From Hyphococcus sp. (lineage in GTDB: Bacteria; Pseudomonadota; Alphaproteobacteria; Caulobacterales; Parvularculaceae), in contig BQJH01000013.1 in NCBI GenBank assembly GCA_021604605.1, positions 1-24,233 on the forward strand: a stretch of 24,233 nucleotides of DNA, in the 5' to 3' direction. The notes under the pieces are model-generated. The model was not told where the DNA came from and searched no databases. It saw only the letters and a program-made list of their open reading frames with translations. The position numbers were made by a program, and so were the translations under genes. Shown here one piece after another: positions 8,221 through 14,835 of this stretch. Within the stretch, counting starts at the first letter, position 1. The number at the start of each line of letters is the position of its first letter.

Positions 8221-9374
8221 CAGCATTTGCAATAACTGAAGAGCAAGTCGCCCGGATTATCGGCGCGTTGTCGGCAGATGAAATGTCACGGCGCTTTAAC
8301 CGACATTTTGATTTTCTGACAATTGCATCATGGACGGGTGAAACGCTTATCGGCAAAGCTGGTATCGGTATGAGCAAAGATGAAATCGTTGTTTGTGCTG
8401 AGCGTGCAGCTTTATTCTTTGGCTTAGATCCAGACTTTCTTCAGAGCGCCGAAACAACGCGCATCGCTGATTGGGCGAGTGAAGTGGCTACAGCTATCAA
8501 GGATAATTTGGCGCAGTTTACATTTAAGTCTGCAGCCCGTGATGAGCGTGCAGCGGCATGCGTTCATAATGCGCCAGAAATTTTGCAGGATGCGAACGCG
8601 GTCGCCGGGATTTTGCAGGGGCGCAAAAGAGTTCTTTCCATGGTTGCACCGCATAGTTTGTTGGGTTTTGAGCTGACAATTTTGACACCAAACCTGCAAA
8701 AAATAGACTCAGCTGACGTGCGCTCTCTGACGCCAGAGCAAATTTCAAAAATGCTAGCTTACGGTGATGTGCTGGTCGCTACGCCCAGCTTGTGGCGTTA
8801 TTTGATGCAGGAAAATTTGACGGCGCCAGACAACACGATGGCAGTTGCATTTGGCGAACCGATGACACCGCAGTTGGCGGCGCAAATGCGTCAAGCCGGG
8901 TTTGGCGCCATGCGGGAATTATATGGATCAACCGAAACCGGGTTGATCGGTTGGCGGGATGCGCCGGGAGAAGATTTCGTTCTCTTTGACCATTGGAAGC
9001 GAGATAATGGCAAGCTCGTTCGGATGTCGGCTGCTGGTAAAGAACATGCCTTGCAAGCAATGGACTTTCTGGGGTGGTCAGGAGATCGTACTTTCCGTTT
9101 AAGCGGTCGGCGTGATGGCGCCGTACAAATCGGTGCGGTCAATGTTATCCCGGATGATGTTGCGCAGCGGTTAAGTCAACATCCTTTGGTTTCTGATTGT
9201 ATTGTTAGAGTGGGTCGGCGTGATGATGGTGTTGATAGGCTGATCGCGCATATCGTTTTGAAAAAGGGCTCACAGCCAGGAGAACGGATCGCTCGCGATA
9301 TAGACGCCTGGTGCCGTACAACTTTGCGCCACCAGGAGCGTCCGCGGATTTATCACTTCGAGGAAAAACTTTAA
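8217..9374 (+). CDS. Short 4-coumarate:CoA ligase-like adenylate-forming enzyme homologue, possibly degenerate
   Basis: A protein of 385 residues, much shorter than ordinary acyl-CoA synthetases. Its length and layout resemble the compact 4-coumarate:CoA ligases that supply the chromophore of photoactive yellow protein. Conserved pieces are motif A5, LYGSTETG at 235-242, then SGDRTFRLSGRRDG and IGAVNVIPDDV (A7/A8 region), then the C-terminal subdomain. Two expected parts are not seen. The Gly/Ser/Thr-rich phosphate loop (A3) seems replaced by KSAARDERAAACVHN at about 104-118. The chain ends at HFEEKL, about where the A10 catalytic lysine motif would begin, and no other frame restores it. GTG 8217 overlaps the pabC stop, so it is translated with the p-aminobenzoate genes. 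It may bind an aryl acid without normal activation, or have an altered role. The family call is fairly firm; the function is open. Confidence 0.7.
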   Translation: MTAFAITEEQVARIIGALSADEMSRRFNRHFDFLTIASWTGETLIGKAGIGMSKDEIVVCAERAALFFGLDPDFLQSAETTRIADWASEVATAIKDNLAQFTFKSAARDERAAACVHNAPEILQDANAVAGILQGRKRVLSMVAPHSLLGFELTILTPNLQKIDSADVRSLTPEQISKMLAYGDVLVATPSLWRYLMQENLTAPDNTMAVAFGEPMTPQLAAQMRQAGFGAMRELYGSTETGLIGWRDAPGEDFVLFDHWKRDNGKLVRMSAAGKEHALQAMDFLGWSGDRTFRLSGRRDGAVQIGAVNVIPDDVAQRLSQHPLVSDCIVRVGRRDDGVDRLIAHIVLKKGSQPGERIARDIDAWCRTTLRHQERPRIYHFEEKL

Positions 9375-9376
9375 GC

Positions 9377-9409
9377 TAAAAAAATAGGCGCGAGATGAAC
9401 CGCGCCTAT
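9377..9409 (-). terminator. Intrinsic terminator of the secretin-N-domain gene
   Basis: A perfect 9-bp stem, CGCGCCTAT/ATAGGCGCG, has an 8-nt loop. On the minus strand it is followed by a run of seven T. The orientation therefore serves the minus-strand gene ending at 9435. For the plus-strand ligase-like gene ending at 9374 the stem is present but no T-run follows it. Confidence 0.85.
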
Positions 9410-9434
9410 CGTCACTGTAGATGGTTGTTATGCT

Positions 9435-9887
9435 TTATTCGTCGTCACTGCCAGCGGCGCCTGTCGCTTGGCCGAATTTTTGAGTAACCTGAGCAGAAAC
9501 GTTTTGAAAGGTTTTTTGATCGTCGCCGACAGTTATGGTCGCTTCACAATTGGTTGTGCAATTGTATGTGGTGCGTGACGCGCCACGATAAAACGTCAAC
9601 ATATCTGTATTCTGAGAGCGTACCCGGATCATCATGTTCTGGATAGTTTCGCCTTTTTCATCGAATATATAAATGTTCGTGAGGCCCGGCGACTTACCAA
9701 ATAACAGGAGATTTTTGTTATCCTGAACAGTCACGTCAGCAATAGCTGGATTGCCGACGACAATATTTTGAGCAGGGACTTCCAATTTATACGGACGAAC
9801 CTGATCCATTGTTAGCCAGACTTGTTCTGCTTGCGCTGTCGAGGCAAGAGAAAAGAGCGCTAACATAGCCGAAATAAGCAACCGCAT
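9435..9887 (-). CDS. Stand-alone secretin N-terminal domain protein (CpaC N-domain-like), periplasmic
   Basis: A protein of 150 residues. A signal peptide (residues 1-20, cut after AQA) is followed by one pilus-assembly/secretin N-terminal domain (T2SS-T3SS_pil_N, PF13629). The pattern EVPAQNIVVGNPAIADVTV then LLLFGKSPGLTNIYIFDEKGE is the same as at the start of CpaC in this window (ADVLVSQPSVVDAVV, VYLLGLQTGQTNAFFF). It lacks the BON and secretin domains. Two cysteines in NCTTNC could form a periplasmic disulphide, and the tail is acidic (GSDDE). AGAGGAT precedes the start. It is transcribed away from the Crp-like gene next to the Tad locus. A role as a secretin accessory or periplasmic scaffold of the pilus is inference from domain and position. 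Confidence 0.83.
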   Translation of the reverse strand: MRLLISAMLALFSLASTAQAEQVWLTMDQVRPYKLEVPAQNIVVGNPAIADVTVQDNKNLLLFGKSPGLTNIYIFDEKGETIQNMMIRVRSQNTDMLTFYRGASRTTYNCTTNCEATITVGDDQKTFQNVSAQVTQKFGQATGAAGSDDE

Positions 9888-10096
9888 GAGACTATCCTCT
9901 GAATTCTTCGAGGGTCAATCTATGCGGGATGAGTCAATGATCTATTAAAAACCCGATGAGGATTAAGGCTAATCTATCTGGCTAACGCAGCGCATTGATG
10001 ATGCCTTCCAGAACAGTCACTATTTAACATACCTGATTTACCCTGCCTTAAATTCGGTTTGCTAAATGGCTAATACCGGTGGAGAAAATAATCGCG
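9888..10096. other. Divergent intergenic region between secretin-N and Crp-like genes
   Basis: These 209 bases should contain the promoters of both divergent genes. The only structure seen is a short inverted repeat, GATTA-AGGC-TAATC, at 9961-9974. No convincing -35/-10 pair, CtrA full site or FNR-like box was recognised. Confidence 0.4.
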
Positions 10097-10819
10097 ATGT
10101 CTGCAACCTCTATAATGCTGCCCGCACCGAATGACGATTTTTCTGAATCTGTCGCAAAGGCGCCGTTGTTTAAAGATTTATCAGACGCCATTTTAAAAAA
10201 TGTGTGTGAATTTGGGGATTGTCGGCGTTACGGCGCTGGGCAGACCATTTATTCTGCGGGGCAATTTGAGGGAGACGAGTTTCTACTTGTTGTCTCCGGC
10301 CGTATGCGTATCTCCAGTATGAATGCGGAAACTGGCGCTGTGATGGTGGAAGAGGTTGGTCCAGATGAAATATTTGCGTTGGAGCTCGCCTTTTGTGACA
10401 CGGCTTGCGATGCCTTCCAACAGGTTTCCGCCACAGCTGACGACGAGTTGACGTTAATCGCTTTTGATAGTGAGGCGTTCAGCGCCCTTGCATTTCAACG
10501 CCCGTCTTTAATGCGTAATACGGCTAAACTTCTCGCGGGTGAATTGTCAGTAAAACGCTTTAAGACAGTTGAGGCAAAGGCCGCTCCTGAGCAGCGCGTA
10601 TTTGCCGCCCTACTGAAATTTGTTGAGCGTGACGACCTTTCTGGCGCATGGCATGTGCCGCAAATGCCAAAACATAGAGAATTAGCGGATGAAGCGGGCG
10701 TTGAAGAAGCGGTAACTGCTGGTGCAGTTGCTTCTTTAATTCAAGAAGGCGTCGCTCGGCGCGATTATCCCGGCCTTGTTATTAACGATATGGCCCGGTT
10801 GAATGAGCTTGCTAGTTAA
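10097..10819 (+). CDS. Crp/Fnr-family transcriptional regulator, atypical
   Basis: A protein of 240 residues with a cyclic-nucleotide-binding-type beta barrel (about 20-130; YGAGQTIYSAGQFEGDEFLLVVSGRM is seen in parts as YGAGQTIYSAGQ and FLLVVSGRM). A dimer helix and a C-terminal winged helix-turn-helix (about 180-235) follow. The barrel lacks the FGE...R phosphate-binding cassette expected for cAMP, having FALELAFCDTACDAF there, and there is no FNR-type iron-sulphur cysteine cluster. The presumed recognition helix EEAVTAGAVASL lacks the Arg/Glu/Arg base contacts of Crp, so its DNA target would be unusual. ATG 10097 is chosen, with GGAG upstream; GTG 10079 is less likely. It sits 150 bp upstream of the pilin gene, so pilus regulation is a reasonable guess. 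Confidence 0.8.
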   Translation: MSATSIMLPAPNDDFSESVAKAPLFKDLSDAILKNVCEFGDCRRYGAGQTIYSAGQFEGDEFLLVVSGRMRISSMNAETGAVMVEEVGPDEIFALELAFCDTACDAFQQVSATADDELTLIAFDSEAFSALAFQRPSLMRNTAKLLAGELSVKRFKTVEAKAAPEQRVFAALLKFVERDDLSGAWHVPQMPKHRELADEAGVEEAVTAGAVASLIQEGVARRDYPGLVINDMARLNELAS

Positions 10820-10969
10820 GCTTACTTTTTGTTTACTATAACATTAGTATACTGATCAAAATTTACCTTGCTGCTTCATAATTTATTTACGCGTTCCGTG
10901 CATTGTAATCAAAGTTGAGGGGGGAAACTCTTTCAGCAGTGCAAGTGTAGAGTAAGCAGGAGTCGACAA
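10820..10969. promoter_or_regulatory. AT-rich pilin promoter and leader region
   Basis: This 150-bp gap precedes the Flp pilin gene. It contains AGTATACT at 10846-10853, which includes a TATACT -10-like hexamer, but the sequence 16-17 bp upstream is a poor -35 (T-rich). If used, the leader would be about 110 nt. AGGAG at 10958-10962 is a good ribosome-binding site for the pilin start. No canonical CtrA site (TTAA-N7-TTAA) was found in the gap, although pilin genes in Caulobacter are CtrA-controlled. Confidence 0.35.
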
Positions 10970-11134
10970 ATGAAAACTCTCATTAAACGTTTTAGCGCCG
11001 ACGAAGATGGTGCGACAGCTATCGAATACGGCCTTATCGCCGCCCTTATCGCCGTTGCAATTATCGCAGCAGTTCAGTCAGTCGGTACTACGTTGAGCGA
11101 AACGTTCAGCGAAATCGATAGTGGACTTGGTTAA
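10970..11134 (+). CDS. flp: Flp/PilA-type Tad major pilin prepilin
   Basis: A protein of 54 residues. The short basic leader MKTLIKRFSADEDG ends at Gly14 and is followed by ATAIEYGLIAALIAVAII, the Flp-type processing site. The Glu five residues after the cut, the adjacent Tyr (EY) and a long hydrophobic helix are all present. The mature pilin would be about 40 residues. CpaA, encoded next, should remove the leader. The protein is the structural subunit of the tight-adherence fibre, assembled by CpaF/TadB/TadC through the CpaC secretin. AGGAG lies 7 bp upstream of ATG. A strong terminator follows, separating it from cpaA, which is the usual way to keep pilin mRNA in excess over machinery mRNA. 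Equivalent to pilA of Caulobacter. Confidence 0.95.
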   Translation: MKTLIKRFSADEDGATAIEYGLIAALIAVAIIAAVQSVGTTLSETFSEIDSGLG

Positions 11135-11180
11135 TAAGAAGTTAGTAAAATACGGCACTGCTGTTATTTTGCTTGGGACA

Positions 11181-11206
11181 AAGGAGGCCGATTGGCCTCC
11201 TTTTTT
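11181..11206 (+). terminator. Intrinsic terminator after the pilin gene
   Basis: The stem AAGGAGGCC/GGCCTCCTT has a 4-nt loop GATT and runs into six T (11201-11206). It lies 47 bp after the pilin stop and 40 bp before cpaA, so the machinery genes depend on read-through or on a separate promoter. Confidence 0.9.
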
Positions 11207-11219
11207 CATTTATATCTAA

Positions 11220-11231
11220 CTTAACATTAAG
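11220..11231. promoter_or_regulatory. Short inverted repeat upstream of cpaA
   Basis: CTTAA-CA-TTAAG lies 14 bp before the cpaA start, between the pilin terminator and the gene. It could be an operator or a CtrA-like TTAA pair with abnormal spacing. It is short and AT-rich, so chance is a real alternative. Confidence 0.25.
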
Positions 11232-11245
11232 AAGACAGGACTAGC

Positions 11246-11782
11246 GTGCGCAAGGGACGGCATGGAGGCCCTTACGTGATTGCTTTTTTAATTCTTGCAG
11301 TTTTTCCTGCAGCGTTACTTGTGGCTGCGGCAAACGATTTATACGAATTCAAAATTCCAAATTGGGTCTCAATAGTCCTGATATGCGCTTTTCCCGCTGC
11401 GGGATTGGCTGTTGGGGCGCCGCCGCGCATTGTTATTGAGGGGCTATTGTTGGGCGCTGGTGCGCTAACCTTGGGATTTGGTTTATATGCTGGCCGCATT
11501 GTTGGCGGCGGTGATGCAAAGCTTCTTGCGGCAATGACGCCATGGATTGGCGCCAGCGCATTGGGTGGGTTTCTTTTTTTAACGGCAATTGCAGGCCTTG
11601 TATTGGCTGTCGTCATGATTGCGTTTCGCAAAATGCCGGTTTTGCCAATTTATGCCCATGCTCCCTGGTTGATGGAGCTTCACGCCCGCAAAAAAGATTT
11701 GCCCTATGGGGTCGCATTGGCTGTTGGGGGACTGCTTAGTTTCTCCCAAACGCCTTTCTTTCAGTTGGTCTTTGGCAGTTAA
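11246..11782 (+). CDS. cpaA: Prepilin peptidase CpaA/TadV (A24 family)
   Basis: A protein of 178 residues, an integral inner-membrane aspartyl protease of the short TadV/CpaA type without the N-terminal methylase domain. The two catalytic aspartates are Asp31 in AANDLYEFKIPN and Asp90 in GGGDAKLLAA (type IV prepilin peptidase GxGD motif). About five to six hydrophobic segments are spread along the chain, with family-typical IPYGVALAxGG seen as LPYGVALAVGG near the end. It should cleave the leader of the Flp pilin just upstream and of any TadE/F pseudopilins encoded elsewhere. The start is GTG 11246 with AGGA 5 bp upstream. It is the first gene after the pilin terminator. Confidence 0.93.
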   Translation: MRKGRHGGPYVIAFLILAVFPAALLVAAANDLYEFKIPNWVSIVLICAFPAAGLAVGAPPRIVIEGLLLGAGALTLGFGLYAGRIVGGGDAKLLAAMTPWIGASALGGFLFLTAIAGLVLAVVMIAFRKMPVLPIYAHAPWLMELHARKKDLPYGVALAVGGLLSFSQTPFFQLVFGS

Positions 11783-11796
11783 CAGGATCGGTTAAC
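11778..11796. promoter_or_regulatory. Paired GTTAAC sites between cpaA and cpaB
   Basis: Two copies of the palindrome GTTAAC at 11778-11783 and 11791-11796 are separated by 7 bp. The first includes the cpaA stop codon. The second, read on the other strand, gives TTAACC, matching part of the CtrA half-site TTAACCAT. The TTAA-to-TTAA spacing is 9 rather than the canonical 7, so this is only a weak candidate for regulation of cpaB onward. Confidence 0.25.
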
Positions 11797-11875
11797 ACAG
11801 TTTTGAGAAGTTTCGCGCACGATAGCGCCAAGTCATCCCGTTTCAGTGTGAGCGAAACAGTCAGGTAGGGTCGAG

Positions 11876-12607
11876 ATGAATGTCAGTCGTTTAGCAATTC
11901 TCGGAATAGCGCTTGTGGCAGGTGCTGCCGCATTTTTCCTGATGATGGGTAATTCCTCAGAAGGCCCGGCGATACAAATTGTTGAGCCGGTAAAAGAAGA
12001 AACCGTGCGTGTGCTTGTCGCTACACGTGACATACAGCGCGGCGAGAGATTGGTCGCTGAGGATACAAATTGGATCGCCTGGCCGAAAAAAGGCATTCAG
12101 CCAAATTTTATTACCGATGAAAATGCGGAGCAGCGCCAGGAACTCACAAGCGCGGTTGCGCGGTCTTTGATTGTCACCGGTGAGCCGATTGTCAACGCAA
12201 AAGTCGTCAAAACAGGCAGCTCTGGCTTGATGGCGGCAATTCTATCGCCGGGCATGCGCGCTGTAACACTGCGCGTTTCTCCCGAAACTTCTTCAGGTGG
12301 TTTTGTTTTGCCAGGTGACCGTATCGATATTCTTTACACCGGCAAAAACAGAACGAAAGTTTTGTTTGAGGAGGTGCGAGTTCTCGCCGTCAACACAATG
12401 TATGCTGAAAACACCGAGACACCGCATATCGACGGCGTCAACATGACGCTGGAATTATCACCGGGCGATGCTGAAGCATTTACAACTGCGCGTGCTGCGG
12501 GTGGTCTCAGCATTGTTCTACGCAGTATTTTTAAACCGGAAGGCGACGTTGTCGCCGACGATAGACGATCTTCTGATGTGACCGTCATTCGTTACGGCCG
12601 TTCATAG
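11876..12607 (+). CDS. cpaB: Tad pilus assembly protein CpaB/RcpC (SAF domain)
   Basis: A protein of 243 residues. One N-terminal membrane segment (about 5-23) anchors it, with the rest periplasmic. A SAF domain (about 44-105) contains VLVATRDIQRGERL and WPKKGIQP. The RcpC/CpaB family region follows, with AAILSPGMRAVTLRV, GFVLPGDRIDILYT, VRVLAVNTMY and a last part resembling LELSPGDAEAFTTARAAGG. CpaB is thought to act with the secretin, possibly gating it or contacting peptidoglycan. It precedes cpaC by 16 bp with GGTTAAGGGG between them, so the two are co-transcribed. Length is slightly below the usual 250-300. Confidence 0.93.
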   Translation: MNVSRLAILGIALVAGAAAFFLMMGNSSEGPAIQIVEPVKEETVRVLVATRDIQRGERLVAEDTNWIAWPKKGIQPNFITDENAEQRQELTSAVARSLIVTGEPIVNAKVVKTGSSGLMAAILSPGMRAVTLRVSPETSSGGFVLPGDRIDILYTGKNRTKVLFEEVRVLAVNTMYAENTETPHIDGVNMTLELSPGDAEAFTTARAAGGLSIVLRSIFKPEGDVVADDRRSSDVTVIRYGRS

Positions 12608-12623
12608 GTTAAGGGGCCTTTAC

Positions 12624-14099
12624 ATGACACGCACAACTAATGTCTTCCGAAAGTTTCGCGCCTCTACTGGACAGCTGATAGCTGCAGTTATCGCGGGGGT
12701 GATTGCGGCTGCTGCAATGACTACACCAGCTTATGCTCAACGCGGCATCAACGAGGTTCGTATTGATGCCGGCGGTGAAAGCGCCGTTTCAAAAAGCATA
12801 GTTCTACCGCTTGATAAAGCGGCGATCGTAGAGTTGCCGTATCCAGCGGCGGATGTGTTGGTTTCTCAACCATCTGTTGTAGATGCTGTGGTTCGTTCAC
12901 CGCGCCGGGTTTACCTGCTCGGTTTACAGACCGGCCAAACAAACGCTTTTTTCTTTGACAGCCGTGGCCGCCAGATTTTGAATCTGGAAATTCAAGTTGA
13001 GCGCGATATGGATGCTTTATCTGATTTGATGCGCCGACTAATGCCAAACAGCCGCATCGAAATCGATTCGATGAATGACAATGTCATTCTACGCGGTACA
13101 GTACAAACAGCATCAGAAGCTGCAAATGCTCATTCGCTCGCAGGCCGTTTTGTTGAAGACCCAGAAAAGGTCGTCAATATGCTGGCTGTTCGTGACCCTG
13201 ATCAGGTCATGCTGAAAGTGCGCATCGTTGAGATGCAGCGTCAGTTGCTGAAACAGCTTGGCGTTTCCACTAATGGTAGCGTTGTTCTTTCCGATGCGGC
13301 TTTTACTTTTGCCTCTGCAAACGCACTTGCGACTACGGGCGGTCTTGGTCTTACCGGGGCGCAGACAAACATAGGCGACTTACAACGACTTGATACCTCG
13401 TTGCAGGCCTTTGAAACAAATGGCCTGGTTCGTATTCTGGCGGAACCAAATCTGACCTCTGTGTCCGGTGAATCTGCGAAGTTCCTTGCTGGTGGTGAAT
13501 TCCCTGTGCCTGTCGGTCAGGACGATGGCGTCATTACGATCGAGTTCAAGGAATTCGGTGTTGGTTTGGGTTTTACGCCATTGGTGCTTTCCAAGGGTCG
13601 TATCAATCTTAAAATCTCGACTGAAGTGAGTGAAGTTACCACTGAGAATGCATTCTTTGTTCCTGGAGCGACAACAGTTGATGATGACGGGAATCTGACA
13701 CAGACAGCTGGCCTTGCAATTCCGGGTCTGTCAGTGCGGCGCGCCAATACAACTGTTGAATTACCGAGTGGCGGTAGTCTCGTGATGGCTGGCCTGTTGC
13801 AGGAAGACTTACGTTCTACGATCGAAGGTGTGCCTGGTATGAAAGATGTACCTGTTCTAGGGCAGCTCTTCCGTAGTCGGAATTATCAAAACAATGAAAC
13901 TGAGTTGGTGATTATCGTGACGCCATATCTTGTTGAGCCAACACATGAATCTAATCTTGTTGACCCAACAAAAGGTATGGTGCCGGCAAGTGATGCGGAA
14001 ACCATCCTGATGGGACGCCTGATTTCAACCTACGGTCTTGCTGGCGCTGGCGTGAAGGAAGCGTCATTGCAAGGGCCGATGGGCTTCATCCTGGATTGA
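12624..14099 (+). CDS. cpaC: Tad pilus outer-membrane secretin CpaC/RcpA
   Basis: A protein of 491 residues. The signal peptide is residues 1-38 (cut at AYA|Q). The pilus-assembly N-domain (about 50-125) has SVVDAVVRSPRRVYLLG. A BON-like domain (about 130-195) with VILRGTVQTASEAANAHSLA follows. The secretin core (about 200-440) has VRIVEMQRQLLKQLGV, LAEPNLTSVSGESAKFLAGG, and the C-terminal signature VPVLGQLFRSRNYQNNETEL with IVTPYLVEP. It forms the outer-membrane channel for the pilus. The ribosome-binding site is AAGGGG about 8 bp before ATG. The tail after the secretin domain (about 50 residues) is typical of CpaC. cpaD follows after 13 bp. Confidence 0.96.
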   Translation: MTRTTNVFRKFRASTGQLIAAVIAGVIAAAAMTTPAYAQRGINEVRIDAGGESAVSKSIVLPLDKAAIVELPYPAADVLVSQPSVVDAVVRSPRRVYLLGLQTGQTNAFFFDSRGRQILNLEIQVERDMDALSDLMRRLMPNSRIEIDSMNDNVILRGTVQTASEAANAHSLAGRFVEDPEKVVNMLAVRDPDQVMLKVRIVEMQRQLLKQLGVSTNGSVVLSDAAFTFASANALATTGGLGLTGAQTNIGDLQRLDTSLQAFETNGLVRILAEPNLTSVSGESAKFLAGGEFPVPVGQDDGVITIEFKEFGVGLGFTPLVLSKGRINLKISTEVSEVTTENAFFVPGATTVDDDGNLTQTAGLAIPGLSVRRANTTVELPSGGSLVMAGLLQEDLRSTIEGVPGMKDVPVLGQLFRSRNYQNNETELVIIVTPYLVEPTHESNLVDPTKGMVPASDAETILMGRLISTYGLAGAGVKEASLQGPMGFILD

Positions 14100-14112
14100 G
14101 AGGAATAAAACT

Positions 14113-14793
14113 ATGTTGTTCAAGCTATCTAAATTTGCGCTCCTCTCATCTGCCGCTATCTTAGCTGCGTCATGTGCGAGCGCCTTTAACGGGGCTGATG
14201 ATGCGTTGACAGTCTCAGAGCGTCATCCAATTTCTGTCGATGGTCAGGTTGTAACGTTAACGATCGATACAAATTCCGCATCAAGTGAATTATCCTCAGT
14301 TGATAAATCGCGCCTTCGCGCTTTTGCGGACTCTTATCTGCGCAATGGGCATGGTCCGTTGACGATTACAGCACCGTCCGGCTCGCCTGAGGATTTTGAT
14401 GGACAGGAAGCTGCTGCTGATATTCGTGAAGCGTTGCATAAATATGGTGTACCGTGGTCGACACTTTCTGGCGCCACATACCGCACAGGCGGCGTCGCCG
14501 GCGGGAATCAGATGATTGTTTCCTATACGCATTATGTTGCGACAGCCAGCGAGTGCGGTATTTGGTCAGGTATCAAGGCGCGCGAGTATGCAAACCTTGC
14601 ATCGCCAAATTATGGCTGCGCGACACAAAACAATATTGCGGCGATGTTAGCAGACCCACATGACCTCATCGCACCAGCCGATGGCTCACCGCGTGACGCA
14701 GCAGCAATTGTGCGGGCATTTGAGGCTTATCGCGAAGGTGAGACCACCGTTTCTGAAATCGACAAGGAAATTAACACTGAACTCTCCAAGTAA
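14113..14793 (+). CDS. cpaD: Tad pilus lipoprotein CpaD
   Basis: A protein of 226 residues. The N-terminus is a lipoprotein-type signal with Cys21 in LAASC, so it is probably an outer-membrane lipoprotein. The CpaD family (PF09476) hallmark is seen late in the chain: CGIWSG at about 150, then NYGCATQNNIAAMLADP with DLIAP. Earlier, VDKSRLRAFADSYLRNGHGP resembles the OmpA-like or BON-type fold suggested for the family. CpaD is thought to help the CpaC secretin reach or stay in the outer membrane. AGAGGA lies 8 bp before ATG. It sits between cpaC and cpaE, as in Caulobacter. Confidence 0.93.
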   Translation: MLFKLSKFALLSSAAILAASCASAFNGADDALTVSERHPISVDGQVVTLTIDTNSASSELSSVDKSRLRAFADSYLRNGHGPLTITAPSGSPEDFDGQEAAADIREALHKYGVPWSTLSGATYRTGGVAGGNQMIVSYTHYVATASECGIWSGIKAREYANLASPNYGCATQNNIAAMLADPHDLIAPADGSPRDAAAIVRAFEAYREGETTVSEIDKEINTELSK

Positions 14794-14835
14794 AATTAGG
14801 CGATAACGCCTAAGGGGATGCGCAGGGAGACGAGA

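Noticed and set aside
8526..8699. Possible frameshift explaining the degenerate ATP loop of the ligase-like gene
   Set aside because: The flanking sequence stays in one frame with protein-like composition, and the other plus-strand frames do not reveal a Gly/Ser/Thr-rich loop at this place.
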